This document shows positions 25,283-34,302 of a DNA stretch of 64,000 nt, in pieces. The DNA lies in contig JAWZSN010000006.1 in NCBI GenBank assembly GCA_033875255.1, positions 143,531 through 207,530 of the forward strand, given 5' to 3'. The notes under the pieces were generated by a model, which was given only the letters and a program-made list of their open reading frames with translations, was not told where the DNA came from and ran no database searches. This DNA comes from Marinimicrococcus sp033875255 (GTDB taxonomy: Bacteria; Pseudomonadota; Alphaproteobacteria; Geminicoccales; Geminicoccaceae). How positions within the stretch are numbered: position 1 is the stretch's first letter; each line of letters begins with the position of its first letter. Position numbers and translations under genes: made by a program.

Positions 25283-25669
25283 ATGGCCTGGCGGCAGAGT
25301 TTCGATTCGTATCGTCCCACCAAGACGATGTGGTTCTGGTCGACCGCAGCGGCCGTCGTCGCTGCCATCATCCTCGGATTCAGCTGGGGCGGCTGGGTCA
25401 CCGGCGGCACCGCCGGCTCGATGGCCCGCAACGCCGCCGAGGACGCGCGCACCCAGCTTGCGGCATCGCTCTGCGTCAACCGCTTCATGGCGGCCAGCGA
25501 CGCCTCGGTGCAGCTCGCCGCGCTGAAGGAAAAGAGCTCCTACAGCCGGGGCAGCTTCATCGAGGCCGGCAAGTGGGGGGATCTGCCTGGGGCGACCAAG
25601 CTGAACGACCGGGATGTCGCGCGGGCATGCGGCGATCTGCTGGCGGTGATGGACGCCCCGAGCGCCTGA
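25283..25669 (+). CDS. Hypothetical membrane-anchored protein, 128 residues
   Basis: I do not recognise a named domain. The protein has a short cytoplasmic start, one clear membrane helix (about 16-40), a Gly/Trp turn, then a soluble region with the conserved-looking AAEDARTQLAASLCVNRFM and a second cysteine near the C-terminus (ARACGDLL). The two Cys could form a disulfide if this region is periplasmic. AGAGGAGAG lies just upstream of the ATG. The 212 bases before the gene include an AT-richer patch (about 25170-25260) that probably holds its promoter. A hairpin follows the stop. Confidence 0.78.
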   Translation: MAWRQSFDSYRPTKTMWFWSTAAAVVAAIILGFSWGGWVTGGTAGSMARNAAEDARTQLAASLCVNRFMAASDASVQLAALKEKSSYSRGSFIEAGKWGDLPGATKLNDRDVARACGDLLAVMDAPSA

Positions 25670-25679
25670 ATGCGCCAGT

Positions 25680-25709
25680 GCCGGCAGCCGGGGCTTCCGG
25701 GCTGCCGGC
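25680..25709 (+). terminator. Hairpin after the 128-residue membrane protein gene
   Basis: GCCGGCAGCC (25680-25689) pairs perfectly with GGCTGCCGGC (25700-25709) around a 10-nt loop, 10 bases past the stop codon. No T-run follows, so rho-independent termination is only inferred. Confidence 0.45.
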
Positions 25710-25807
25710 CGCCGGTGTCGGTCCGGGCAACTGTGCGCAGCAGCCTTTCTCGACCGGTCGGTGACGCCTATCTCCAAGGCTGACGGCCACCGTTCGGGAC
25801 CCACGGC

Positions 25808-26470
25808 TTGGACATCGACAGCGACGCCGGCGCACCGGCCGCCGGCACGGACCCCTGTATCGAGAGCCTGCTCGCGAAGATCCGCGCCTGCACGGTTTGC
25901 GCTGCCCACCTGCCCCTCGGGCCGCGGCCGGTGGTGCGCGCCTCGCCCACCGCGCGGGTGCTGATCGTCGGCCAGGCGCCGGGGACACGGGTGCACCATA
26001 CGGGCATTCCGTGGAACGATCCGTCGGGCGACCGGCTGCGTACCTGGATGGGCGTCGACCGGGCGACCTTCTACGACGAGCAGCGCATCGCCATTGTGCC
26101 CATGGGCTTTTGCTATCCGGGCCGCGCCGCCTCGGGCGACATGCCACCGAGGCCGGAATGCGCGCCCTTGTGGCATGACCGCCTCCTCGCCCGGATGCCG
26201 GAGCTTCGGCTGGTGCTGCTGGCCGGCAGCTACGCCCATCGCTGGTATCTCGGCGGCCACCGCAAGGCCAGCCTTACCGAGACTGTCCGCGCCTTCCGCT
26301 CGATGCCGGAGCGGTTTGTGCCCCTGCCCCACCCCTCGGGCCGCAACAATGGCTGGTTCAAGCGTCATCCATGGTTCGACGAGGAGCTCGTGCCGGAACT
26401 GCGCCGAAAGCTCGCATCGGCGCTGCCCGAGCTGGCGTCGGCGCGGGAGCCGCGACTGGGCAGCGGCTGA
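25808..26470 (+). CDS. Uracil-DNA glycosylase family protein
   Basis: The 220-residue protein has the UDG-superfamily motifs LIVGQAPGTRVHHTGIPWND (active-site and pocket loops, about 53-72) and PLPHPSGRNNGW (DNA-intercalation loop, about 175-186). An N-terminal CTVC pair is present, but I do not see the full set of four cysteines needed for a 4Fe-4S cluster. It should remove uracil or related bases from DNA. The frame opens with TTG at 25808 and no ATG fits before the motif region, so the start is uncertain. It precedes the DUF2267 gene by 60 bases. Confidence 0.82.
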   Translation: MDIDSDAGAPAAGTDPCIESLLAKIRACTVCAAHLPLGPRPVVRASPTARVLIVGQAPGTRVHHTGIPWNDPSGDRLRTWMGVDRATFYDEQRIAIVPMGFCYPGRAASGDMPPRPECAPLWHDRLLARMPELRLVLLAGSYAHRWYLGGHRKASLTETVRAFRSMPERFVPLPHPSGRNNGWFKRHPWFDEELVPELRRKLASALPELASAREPRLGSG

Positions 26471-26530
26471 AAAGCGCCTTGCCCGATCCGTGCGGCGAAG
26501 CGCAAGCTGGGGGGAACGGGAGGAGCAGCG

Positions 26531-26974
26531 ATGAGCAGCACCGGACTCGAGGTCTTCGACACCACCCTCCACAAGACCAACGAGTGGCTCAAGCAGATCA
26601 TGGAGCGGCTGGCCACCGAGGACCGCCACCTCGCCTATCTGGGATTGCGCGCCACCCTTCACGCCCTGCGCGACCGCCTGCCGCCCGAGCTGGCGGTCCA
26701 TCTGGGGGCACAGCTGCCTTTGCTGGTGCGCGGCGTGTACTACGAAGGCTGGCGGCTTGCCGCCACGCCGACCCGCGAGCATCAGTGGGACGAGTTTCTC
26801 GACCATGTGCGCCGTGAGCTGCCGGGCGATACCGGCGGACGGGCGCCGGATCTGGTACGGGCGGTGTTCGCGGTGCTGGCCCTGCGGGTCGACGGCGGCG
26901 AGATCAGGAAGGTGGTCAACTCCCTGCCGCGCCCGCTTCGCGCCGCCTGGCCCGAGGACGCCGGCTCGCCCTGA
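26531..26974 (+). CDS. DUF2267 domain protein
   Basis: The 147-residue, all-helical protein matches the DUF2267 family: LEVFDTTLHKTNEWLKQIM at the start, LRATLHALRDRLPPE, the paired hydrophobic stretch LGAQLPLLVRGVYYEGW, and a repeat of the same theme in the C-terminal half (ALRVDGGEIRKVVNSLP). The family has no proven function; it often sits near stress-response genes. GGGAGGAG lies 5 bases before the ATG. It is followed by a ribosome-hibernation gene, which fits a stress-related setting. Confidence 0.88.
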   Translation: MSSTGLEVFDTTLHKTNEWLKQIMERLATEDRHLAYLGLRATLHALRDRLPPELAVHLGAQLPLLVRGVYYEGWRLAATPTREHQWDEFLDHVRRELPGDTGGRAPDLVRAVFAVLALRVDGGEIRKVVNSLPRPLRAAWPEDAGSP

Positions 26975-27067
26975 CCGGAGGCGTCCCTCCTCGCGGCTTT
27001 GCGGCCTTGCGGGAACGCGCCTGAAGCGCAACATTTGTTAGGGTGGCAACCCAAGGGAGAACCGATC

Positions 27068-27652
27068 GTGCAGACGCCTCTCCAGATCACCTTCCGCAAC
27101 ATCGAGCGCTCGGAGGCCCTGGAGGGCCGCATCCGCGAACGTGTGGGGCGTCTCGAGAGGCTTCATCCCGACATTATCGGGTGCCGCGTCGTCGTGGAGA
27201 CCCCCTATCGCAGCCCCGGCGCCGGCAAGGTGCCGGTGGGGCTGAGCGTGGAGGTCGAGGTGCCGGGCCGCACGATGGTCAGCAAGAGCTCGGAGGAGCC
27301 GCGCGAGACCAAGGACGGCACCGGCCGGGTCGTTACCACCGTGTTCGACGCCATTGAGCGCCAGCTCGAGGATGCGCGCCGCATCCGCCGCAAGGACGTC
27401 AAGGAGCACGAGGCGGAGATGGAGGCCGGGCGCATCGTCCGGCTGTTCCCCGAGGAGCGCTACGGCTTCGTCGAGGTGTCGGGCGGCACCAACCTGTTCT
27501 TCAGCGAGACGGTACTGCAAGGCCTCGCGTTCGAGGCTCTGGATAGCGGCACCATGGTGGCGGTGACCCGCGCCAGCGGCGAAGGCCCGATGGGGCCGCA
27601 GGCGAGCTCGGTGCGGCGGATGGGCGAATCGATCCGCATGCCCAGCGGCTGA
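27068..27652 (+). CDS. Ribosome hibernation factor fused to a cold-shock-like domain
   Basis: The 194-residue protein joins an S30AE/RaiA-like domain (about 1-115; LQITFRNIERSEALEGRIRE and the Arg-rich RRIRRKDVKEHE end) to a cold-shock-like OB domain (about 118-190; GRIVRLFPEERYGFVEV, then TNLFFSET). The first part should bind the 30S subunit and the second RNA. The start is GTG at 27068, with AAGGGAGA upstream. The S30AE part resembles the short form but is followed by a different tail from the usual long-form HPF. It converges on the oxidoreductase gene at 27712. Confidence 0.85.
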   Translation: MQTPLQITFRNIERSEALEGRIRERVGRLERLHPDIIGCRVVVETPYRSPGAGKVPVGLSVEVEVPGRTMVSKSSEEPRETKDGTGRVVTTVFDAIERQLEDARRIRRKDVKEHEAEMEAGRIVRLFPEERYGFVEVSGGTNLFFSETVLQGLAFEALDSGTMVAVTRASGEGPMGPQASSVRRMGESIRMPSG

Positions 27653-27677
27653 GGCCGACCTTCAGCTTGAACGCAGA

Positions 27678-27696
27678 GGGGCGCCAGCGGCGTCCC
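27678..27696. terminator. Hairpin between convergent genes
   Basis: GGGGCGCC pairs with GGCGTCCC (one G-T pair) around a 3-nt loop. It lies in the 59-base gap between the convergent hibernation-factor and oxidoreductase genes, the place where a bidirectional terminator is expected. No T-run. Confidence 0.4.
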
Positions 27697-27711
27697 TCGT
27701 CGCGTCGCCCC

Positions 27712-30700
27712 CTATTCGGCGGCCTCCAGCACCGGCCTTCCGCCGCGAAAGGCCGCCAAAAGCTCCGCCTCCCGCGCCTTGGCCTGCTCGAGGTTCGCCT
27801 CCTTGACATGGCCGAAGCCGCGGACCTCCTCCGGCAGCCGCGCCAGCGCCACCGCAAGCTCCAGAGTTCGGGGCTCCAGCCTCGCGGCGATCTCTTCCAA
27901 AAGCCGCTCGTGCTCCTCCACCAGCCGGCGCTCCGTGCGGCGCTCCTCGGTGTAGCCGAACGGATCGAGCGCCGTGCCGCGCAATCCCTTGAAGCGGGCC
28001 AGCAGGCCGAAGGCGCGCAGCATCCACGGGCCGTAGCGGCGCTTTTGCAGATGGCCGGTGCGCGGATTGCGGGTGGCGGTCAGCGGCGGCGCCAGATGGA
28101 TCTCGAGACTCTCCCAGCTCTCGAACTCGGCCTCGAGCTGCCTTTGGAAGGCGCCCGAGCTGTAGAGCCGCGCCACCTCGTACTCGTCCTTGTAGCTCAT
28201 CAGCTTGAAGAGCCCGCGCGCCGCCGCCTCGGCGAGCGCGGTGCTGCCCGGCGCCTCGCGCTCCTCGGCGGCGCGCACCCGCGCCACGACGCGCCGGTAG
28301 CGCTCGGCATAGGCCTTGTCCTGCCAGTCCTCGAGGAAGGCGGCACGCTGGCCGATCAGCTCGTCGAGCCCCTGCGGCATGACGCGGCGCCGCTCGCCGG
28401 CCTGCGCCAGGCGCTCCACCGCCGCCAGGTCGTGGGCGGCCCGCCTGCCCCAGGTGAAGGCCTCCTTGTTGAAGGCGACGGCCACGCCGTTGATCTCGAC
28501 CGCCCGCTCGATGGCCTCGCGCGAGAGCGGCAGCAGCCCTTTCTGCCAAGCGTAGCCCACCATGAAGAGATTGGCGCCGATGGCATCGCCCAGGAGCCGC
28601 GTGGCCAGCCTGGAAGCCTCGACGAAATCGACCGCCGCGGAGCCCGCAGCACTCTCGAGCGCCGCACGCATCCGGCCCCGCGGGTAGGCCAGATCGGGGT
28701 CACGGGTGAAGGCGCCGGTCATCGTCTCCTCGAGATTGACGACCGCGCGGGTGAAGCCCTTGCGCACCGCCGGCAGCGCCGTCCTGCCGGCCGCCACCAC
28801 CATGTCGCAGCCCAGCAGCAGCGAGGCCCCGCCGGCGGCGATCCTGGGCGAGCCGATCTCCATGCCCGCCGGCGCCAGCTTGAGGTGGCTCACCACCGCC
28901 CCGCCCTTCTGCGCCAGGCCCACCATGTCGAGCGCCACACAGCTCTTGCCCTCGAGATGCGCCGCCATGCCGAGCAGCGCCGCGATGGTGATGACGCCGG
29001 TACCGCCAATGCCGGTCACCACGATTCCGTAGCCGCGCTCCAGCGCCGGCAAGGCGGGCTCGGGCAGCACCGGGAATGGCGCCTCGCGCACGCCCGCCGC
29101 TCCCTTTCTGAGCTTTCCCCCCTTTACACTGACGAAGCTCGGGCAAAAGCCCTTGAGGCAGGAGAAATCCTTGTTGCAGGCCGACTGGTCGATGCGCCGC
29201 TTGCGGCCGAGCTCGGTCTCCACCGGCTGCACCGCCACACAGTTCGACTGCACCCCGCAATCGCCGCAGCCCTCGCAGACCAGCTCGTTGATGACGACCC
29301 GCTCGTCCGGGTCGGGGAAATCGCCGCGCTTGCGGCGCCGGCGCTTCTCGGCGGCGCAGGTCTGGTCATAGACGATGGCGGTGACGCCCGGCACGTCGCG
29401 CAGCCGCCGCTGCACCGTCTCCAGCTCGTCGCGGTGGCGGACCCGGACGCCTGCGGGGAATCCTCCGCCGGGATATTTCTCCGGCTCGTCGGTCACCACC
29501 TCGATCTCGGCCACGCCCTCGGCCTCGAGCAGCCGCGTGATCTGCGGCACGGTGAGGTTGGCCGTCTCCATCTTCTGGCCGCCGGTCATGGCGACTGCGT
29601 CGTTGTAGAGGATCTTGAAGGTGATGTTGGCGCCAGACGCCTTCGCCGCCCGGATCGCCAGCGAGCCCGAATGGTAGAACGTGCCGTCGCCGATGTTCTG
29701 GAAGATGTGGCCGCGGGTCGAGAACGGCGCCATGCCCAGCCACGAGGCGCCCTCGCCGCCCATCTGGGTGAAGCCCTCGGTCTTGCGGTCCATCCAGGTG
29801 ACCATGAAGTGACAGCCGATGCCGGCCATCGCCTTCGAGCCCTCGGGCACCCGGGTGCTAGTGTTGTGCGGGCAGCCCGGGCAGAACCATGGCAGCCGCA
29901 CCATGCCGGGTGCCGCTGTGGCCAGCGTCTTCTGGCGCTCCTCGAGCTCCTCGAGACGCGCCCGGATCGCCGCATCGCCGGTACGCTCGGCCACACGCCT
30001 GGCGATGGCGATCGCCACCATGTTGGCGTCGAGCTGGCCGTGCGAGGGGAAGAGCGGAGCGCCGCTCTCGTCGCGCTTGCCGATCACCCGCGGGCGCTGC
30101 GGCAGGTCGTAGAGCAGCTCCTTGATCTGGTCCTCGATGAGCGGCCGCTTCTCCTCGACCACCAGCACCTTCTCGGCGCCGGCGACGGCGCGCTCGAGCA
30201 TCACCGGCTCGAGCGGCCAGGGCATGGCGACCTTGTAGACCCTGACGCCGAGCGCGCGCGCCCTGGCCCCGTCGATCCCGAGCGCGTCCAGCGCCGCCAC
30301 CAGGTCGAGATAGGATTTGCCGGTGGAGACGATGGCAAGCCACGCCGCCTCGCCGCCCAGCACTACCCGGTCGAGCCCGTTGGCCCGCACGAAGGCGCGC
30401 GCCGCCTCGAGCTTCTCGACATGCAGCAGCCGCTCGACCTCCAGCGCCATGGGCGGCCAGGGGGTCTCGGGCGGGATGCGGATGTTGAGACCCTGGGGCG
30501 GCGGCGTGTAGTCCTCGGGCAGACGCACCGGCACCCGCTCCGGCGCCACCTCCACCGAGGCCGTGCTCTCCACCGTGTCGTGGATGCACTTGAGCGATAC
30601 CCAGGCGCCCGAGAACCGCGACATCGCGATCCCGTAGAGCCCGTAGTCGAGAATCTCCTGCACCCCCGAGGGGTTGAGGATCGGCACCATGGCGTCGACC

Positions 30701-31194
30701 ATCGCGTATTCGCTCTGGTGTGCGGTGGTGCTGCTCTCGCAGATATGGTCGTCGCCCAGCAGCAGAAGCACGCCGCCATGCGCCGCCGTGCCGAAGAGAT
30801 TGCCATGGCGGATGGCGTCGCCCGAGCGGTCGACGCCCGGGCCCTTGCCGTACCATATGGCGAAGACGCCGTCGTGGCGGCTCTCGCCGGAGAGCCCCAC
30901 CTGCTGGGTTCCCTGGACCGCGGTCGCCGCCAGATCCTCGTTGACGCCCGGCTGGTGGATCACCCGCTCGGCGTCGAGAAGACCCCTCGCCCGCGCCAAC
31001 TGCTGGTCGTAGCCGCCCAGCGGCGAGCCGCGATAGCCCGTGATGTAGCCTGCGGTGCGAAGGCCCGCCGCCTCGTCCCGGCGGCGCTGCTCGAGCGGCA
31101 GCCGCACCAGCGCCTGGATGCCGGTGAGAAAGATCCGCCCTTCGCCGAGCGTGTACTTATCGTCGAGCGTGACGTCGGTAAGCGTCGTCGCCAT
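27712..31194 (-). CDS. Fused indolepyruvate ferredoxin oxidoreductase (IorA-IorB)
   Basis: The 1160-residue protein carries both subunits in one chain. The pyrimidine/TPP part includes YITGYRGSPLGGYD near the N-terminus and GIGCHFMVTWMD with IGDGTFYHSG. Ferredoxin-like Cys clusters follow (VCEGCGDCGVQSNC and CLKGFCP). The C-terminal gamma-type part shows GIGGTGVITIAALLGMAAH. It should oxidise aryl- or branched 2-oxo acids to the acyl-CoA with ferredoxin as acceptor. Of two close starts I prefer the ATG at 31194, because AGGCAGGG sits 6 bases upstream; the ATG at 31200 is too close to it. It lies 77 bases downstream of three tandem acyl ligases. Confidence 0.9.
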   Translation of the reverse strand: MATTLTDVTLDDKYTLGEGRIFLTGIQALVRLPLEQRRRDEAAGLRTAGYITGYRGSPLGGYDQQLARARGLLDAERVIHQPGVNEDLAATAVQGTQQVGLSGESRHDGVFAIWYGKGPGVDRSGDAIRHGNLFGTAAHGGVLLLLGDDHICESSTTAHQSEYAMVDAMVPILNPSGVQEILDYGLYGIAMSRFSGAWVSLKCIHDTVESTASVEVAPERVPVRLPEDYTPPPQGLNIRIPPETPWPPMALEVERLLHVEKLEAARAFVRANGLDRVVLGGEAAWLAIVSTGKSYLDLVAALDALGIDGARARALGVRVYKVAMPWPLEPVMLERAVAGAEKVLVVEEKRPLIEDQIKELLYDLPQRPRVIGKRDESGAPLFPSHGQLDANMVAIAIARRVAERTGDAAIRARLEELEERQKTLATAAPGMVRLPWFCPGCPHNTSTRVPEGSKAMAGIGCHFMVTWMDRKTEGFTQMGGEGASWLGMAPFSTRGHIFQNIGDGTFYHSGSLAIRAAKASGANITFKILYNDAVAMTGGQKMETANLTVPQITRLLEAEGVAEIEVVTDEPEKYPGGGFPAGVRVRHRDELETVQRRLRDVPGVTAIVYDQTCAAEKRRRRKRGDFPDPDERVVINELVCEGCGDCGVQSNCVAVQPVETELGRKRRIDQSACNKDFSCLKGFCPSFVSVKGGKLRKGAAGVREAPFPVLPEPALPALERGYGIVVTGIGGTGVITIAALLGMAAHLEGKSCVALDMVGLAQKGGAVVSHLKLAPAGMEIGSPRIAAGGASLLLGCDMVVAAGRTALPAVRKGFTRAVVNLEETMTGAFTRDPDLAYPRGRMRAALESAAGSAAVDFVEASRLATRLLGDAIGANLFMVGYAWQKGLLPLSREAIERAVEINGVAVAFNKEAFTWGRRAAHDLAAVERLAQAGERRRVMPQGLDELIGQRAAFLEDWQDKAYAERYRRVVARVRAAEEREAPGSTALAEAAARGLFKLMSYKDEYEVARLYSSGAFQRQLEAEFESWESLEIHLAPPLTATRNPRTGHLQKRRYGPWMLRAFGLLARFKGLRGTALDPFGYTEERRTERRLVEEHERLLEEIAARLEPRTLELAVALARLPEEVRGFGHVKEANLEQAKAREAELLAAFRGGRPVLEAAE

Positions 31195-31271
31195 GGCCAT
31201 CCCTGCCTTTATCTGTGCAGGAATCTAGCACGCGCGCGGCTCACGGTAAGGGCCGGGGGCGGATGGCTGGC

Positions 31272-32717
31272 CTACGCGCGCAGGCTTGCCGACAGCTCGC
31301 GCCGGAGGACCTTGCCCACCGAGTTCCGGGGCAGAGCGTCGAGAACGAACACCCGCCGCGGCGAGCGGACACCCAGCCGCTCGCGGCAAAAGCCGGCCAG
31401 CTCCTCCCCGTCGACCGGCCGGCGCAACACCACCGCAGCCATCGGCACGTCACGGCTCGTCATGACGCGCAGCGGAAAGGCCGCCGCCTCGGCGACCGCC
31501 GGGTGGGCGAGCAGCACCCGCTCGATCTCGGCCGGAAATATCTTGATCCCATCGAGGTTCATCATGTCGTCGACGCGCCCGTGGAAGGTGAGGCGCCCCG
31601 CAGCGTCGGCCGAGACCATGTCGCCGGGATAGAACCAGCCGTCCTTGAGATGACGGGCGTCGAGCTGCGGGTCCAGGTAGCCGGTCACCACGCCCTGGCC
31701 GGCCAGTCGCAGCCGGCCGGGTGTCCCCGCTGGCAGCGGCCGGTCCTCCCCGTCGACGACCTCCCAGCGCAGCCCCTCGAGGATCGTGCCGATGGTGCCG
31801 GGGCATGACGCCACCGCGGCCGGATCAGCGACGGCAATGGCCCCGGCATCGTTGGTCCCGTAGCTCGCGAAGAGATTGGGCGACAGGCCACGGATCACTG
31901 CCTGCCGCAAAGCCTCGTCGGAGGCGCCGGCCCCCAGGCGCAGGACGCGCAGCCGCGGGAAGCGCGGCTTGTCCCCGGCGCAGATTCGCAACATCGCCGC
32001 GGCCCAGGTAGGCGGGGCGTAGATGTAGCTGACCCGACACGCGTCGAGCCGGGCGGCAACCTCGTGCAGGCTGCCGTGGCGCTCGAGCACGAGCGCACCA
32101 CCATGTTTCAGGCAGGTCAGCATATGCAGCTTGGCGGCGGAAAAGTCGAGCGCGATGGGAGAGAAGAACACGTCGTCCGCGCGCACGACGCTGGCCCCGC
32201 TCTCCCGCCGCTCGCGGGCGATCGTGTCGTCGTGGCTGAGGTGGAAGAGCTTGGGCATCCCCGTCGTGCCCGACGACTGGGAGACCAGCCAGGGGGACGC
32301 GCCATCCTCGTGACGCGAGGCGGGCTCTGCGGGCGCGTCCGCATCGACCCAGCCCGACTCCGGCCGCAGGAAAGTCCAGTCGGCAAGGGCACCTCCCTCG
32401 CTGTCGCCCGCCACCGCCGACACGCCCGCCAGACCCGCCACCCGCCGCCGCATTGCCACTGGATCGCCCGGTGCCAGCGCCACCTGGACGGCGCCGCAAT
32501 GGGCAAGCGCCAGTGCGGCAACCAGATGATTGAGCGGCTCCTGGAAAGTGAGGCCCACCACCTGCCCCGGCACCACGCCCCGCCGCCGCAGCCAGCCGGA
32601 AGCACGCACCGCCATCCGGTCCAAGGTGCCGTAATGGACGACGCCGGCGCTACCCAGAACGGCGACGGCCCAGGGCCGGAGGGCGGCCTGGCGGGAGAGG
32701 CCGTCGGTGACGTTCAT
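31272..32717 (-). CDS. AMP-forming acyl ligase, tandem copy 1
   Basis: The 481-residue protein is a class I adenylate-forming enzyme with the core motifs SSGTTGMPKLFHLSH (A3), ASYGTNDAG (A5), GWFYPGDMVS (A7), GRVDDMMNLDG (A8) and PRNSVGKVLRREL (A10, catalytic Lys). It should activate a carboxylic acid to an acyl-AMP and then to a thioester; the substrate is unknown. It is close in sequence to the next two genes. The ATG at 32717 overlaps the stop of copy 2 (ATGA). At about 480 residues it is at the short end for acyl-CoA ligases. Its position upstream of the oxidoreductase suggests a shared acyl-CoA pathway, which is inference. Confidence 0.88.
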   Translation of the reverse strand: MNVTDGLSRQAALRPWAVAVLGSAGVVHYGTLDRMAVRASGWLRRRGVVPGQVVGLTFQEPLNHLVAALALAHCGAVQVALAPGDPVAMRRRVAGLAGVSAVAGDSEGGALADWTFLRPESGWVDADAPAEPASRHEDGASPWLVSQSSGTTGMPKLFHLSHDDTIARERRESGASVVRADDVFFSPIALDFSAAKLHMLTCLKHGGALVLERHGSLHEVAARLDACRVSYIYAPPTWAAAMLRICAGDKPRFPRLRVLRLGAGASDEALRQAVIRGLSPNLFASYGTNDAGAIAVADPAAVASCPGTIGTILEGLRWEVVDGEDRPLPAGTPGRLRLAGQGVVTGYLDPQLDARHLKDGWFYPGDMVSADAAGRLTFHGRVDDMMNLDGIKIFPAEIERVLLAHPAVAEAAAFPLRVMTSRDVPMAAVVLRRPVDGEELAGFCRERLGVRSPRRVFVLDALPRNSVGKVLRRELSASLRA

Positions 32718-34174
32718 GCGTCTGGGTTCCTGCGGAGCCGCGCCGCCAGCTCGCGCCTGAGGATCTTGCCGACACTGCTCTTCGGCATGGCGTCGAGAGG
32801 GAAAATGCGCTGCGGCACCCGCACCCCGAGGCGCTCCCGGGCCCAGGCGAGAAGCTCGGCCTCCTCCGCTGCATGGCGCAGCACCACTGCGGCCATGGGC
32901 ACGTCGCGGCCCGAGAAGACGCGCAGCGGGAAAGCGGCCGCCTCGGCGACCGCCGGGTGGGCGAGCAGCGCGTCCTCGATCTCCGCGGGATAGATGTTGA
33001 TGCCGTCCAGGATCATCATGTCGTCGACGCGGCCATGGAAGCGCAGACGACCTTCGGGGTCGGCCGACACGGCATCCCCCGGATAGAACCAGCCGTGCCT
33101 GACATGGAGCGCGGTGAGCCCGGCATCGAGATAGTCCTGCACGACGCCGGGCCCGGCCACCCGCAAACGTCCGGCAGCGCCTGGCGGAACGGGCCTGTCC
33201 TCCTCGTCGACCACCTGCCAGCGCAGCCCCTCGACGACGGTCCCGATGGTGCCCGGATGCTCCGCCACCATCGCCGGGTCGGCGATGGAGATGCCGCCCG
33301 CGTCGTTGGTGCCGTAGACCACGAAGAGATTCCTGGAGAGGCGCTCCAGGATCGCCTTGCGCAGGGGCTCGTCGGATGCTCCCGCTGTAAGGCCCAGGAC
33401 CCGCAAGGCGGGAAAGCGCGGTCCCTGCCCGGGGCAGTTCCTCAAAAGGGCCGCGATCCAGGGCGGCGGCGCGAAGAGGTGGCTCACCCGCCTCGCGTCC
33501 AGCAGCCGGGCAGCCTCGCCGGCATTGGCCTGGCCGTCCAGGACCAGGCACCCGCCCTGGCCGAGGCAGCCCACGACGAAAAGCTTCCATGACGGGAAGT
33601 CGAGCGTCACCGGGGAGAAGAACACCTCGTTCGGCCCCGGCACGAGCACCGCCAGCTCGTGCCGCCGGTTGCGGGCCAACGCCTCCTCGTGGGTCATCCG
33701 AAAGAGCTTGGGCTCGCCCGTGGTGCCGGAGGACTGGCAGATGATCCACGGCTCTGTACCGCCCTCGTTGCGCAGCCCGTGCGCCGCCGGGCCATCGCCG
33801 GCGAGCCAGTCGGCATCGGGGCGCAGCACCGGCAGGCCCGCCCCGCCGGCATCCTCGCCGTCGCCCACCACCAGCGACGCGCCCGCCAGCGCCGCCATGC
33901 GCCGTCGCGCCGTGGCCGGCTCGGCAGGAGCCAGCGCCACCTGCAGCGCGCCGAACCGGGCGAGCGCCAGCGCCACCACCAGATGGGTGAGCGGGTTCGC
34001 CAAGGTCAGACCGACCACCTGGCCGCGTGCGACCCCCCGGCGCTGGAGCCAGGATGCCGCCTGCCACACCATCCGCTCGAGGGTGATGTAGTGCACGATC
34101 CTGCTGTCGAGCAGCACCGCCACGGCCCAGGGCTGCAGGGCTGCCTGCCGGGAAAGGCCATCCGTGATGTTCAT
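32714..34174 (-). CDS. AMP-forming acyl ligase, tandem copy 2
   Basis: The 486-residue protein starts MNITDGLSRQAALQPWAVAV, almost the same as copy 1, and has SSGTTGEPKLFRMTH (A3), VYGTNDAGG (A5), GWFYPGDAVS (A7), GRVDDMMILDG (A8) and PKSSVGKILRREL (A10). All catalytic motifs are present, so it should be active. It overlaps copy 1 downstream and the short relic upstream (ATGA at 34171-34174), so the whole cluster is one coupled unit. Substrate unknown. Copies 1 and 2 look like a recent duplication relative to copy 3. Confidence 0.88.
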   Translation of the reverse strand: MNITDGLSRQAALQPWAVAVLLDSRIVHYITLERMVWQAASWLQRRGVARGQVVGLTLANPLTHLVVALALARFGALQVALAPAEPATARRRMAALAGASLVVGDGEDAGGAGLPVLRPDADWLAGDGPAAHGLRNEGGTEPWIICQSSGTTGEPKLFRMTHEEALARNRRHELAVLVPGPNEVFFSPVTLDFPSWKLFVVGCLGQGGCLVLDGQANAGEAARLLDARRVSHLFAPPPWIAALLRNCPGQGPRFPALRVLGLTAGASDEPLRKAILERLSRNLFVVYGTNDAGGISIADPAMVAEHPGTIGTVVEGLRWQVVDEEDRPVPPGAAGRLRVAGPGVVQDYLDAGLTALHVRHGWFYPGDAVSADPEGRLRFHGRVDDMMILDGINIYPAEIEDALLAHPAVAEAAAFPLRVFSGRDVPMAAVVLRHAAEEAELLAWARERLGVRVPQRIFPLDAMPKSSVGKILRRELAARLRRNPDA

Positions 34175-34302
34175 GTGCCTACCATCGCCTCGAGCCGTGC
34201 CGCCAGCTCGCGCTTGAGAAGCTTGCCGATAGTGTTGCGCGGCATGCCCGGCTCGATCATCACCCGGCGCGGCGCGCGCACGCCCAGCTGTCCGCGGTTC
34301 AC
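34171..34302 (-). pseudogene. Relic of a fourth acyl ligase (C-terminal 43 codons)
   Basis: Between copies 3 and 2 an open frame of 43 codons encodes LGVRAPRRVMIEPGMPRNT followed by IGKLLKRELAARL. This is the A10 end of an adenylate-forming ligase, including the catalytic lysine, and it aligns with the last residues of copies 1-3. The rest of the gene is missing. The relic is bounded by overlapping stop/start codons on both sides: GTG overlaps the stop of copy 3 (GTGA) and its TGA overlaps the start of copy 2 (ATGA). A deletion by recombination between tandem copies explains this. Whether the peptide is made is unknown. Confidence 0.75.

Noticed and set aside
27667..31632. A 1321-codon open frame on the plus strand opposite the oxidoreductase gene.
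   Set aside because: It is a mirror of the minus-strand gene in GC-rich DNA. The product has no domain pattern and runs past several gene borders.
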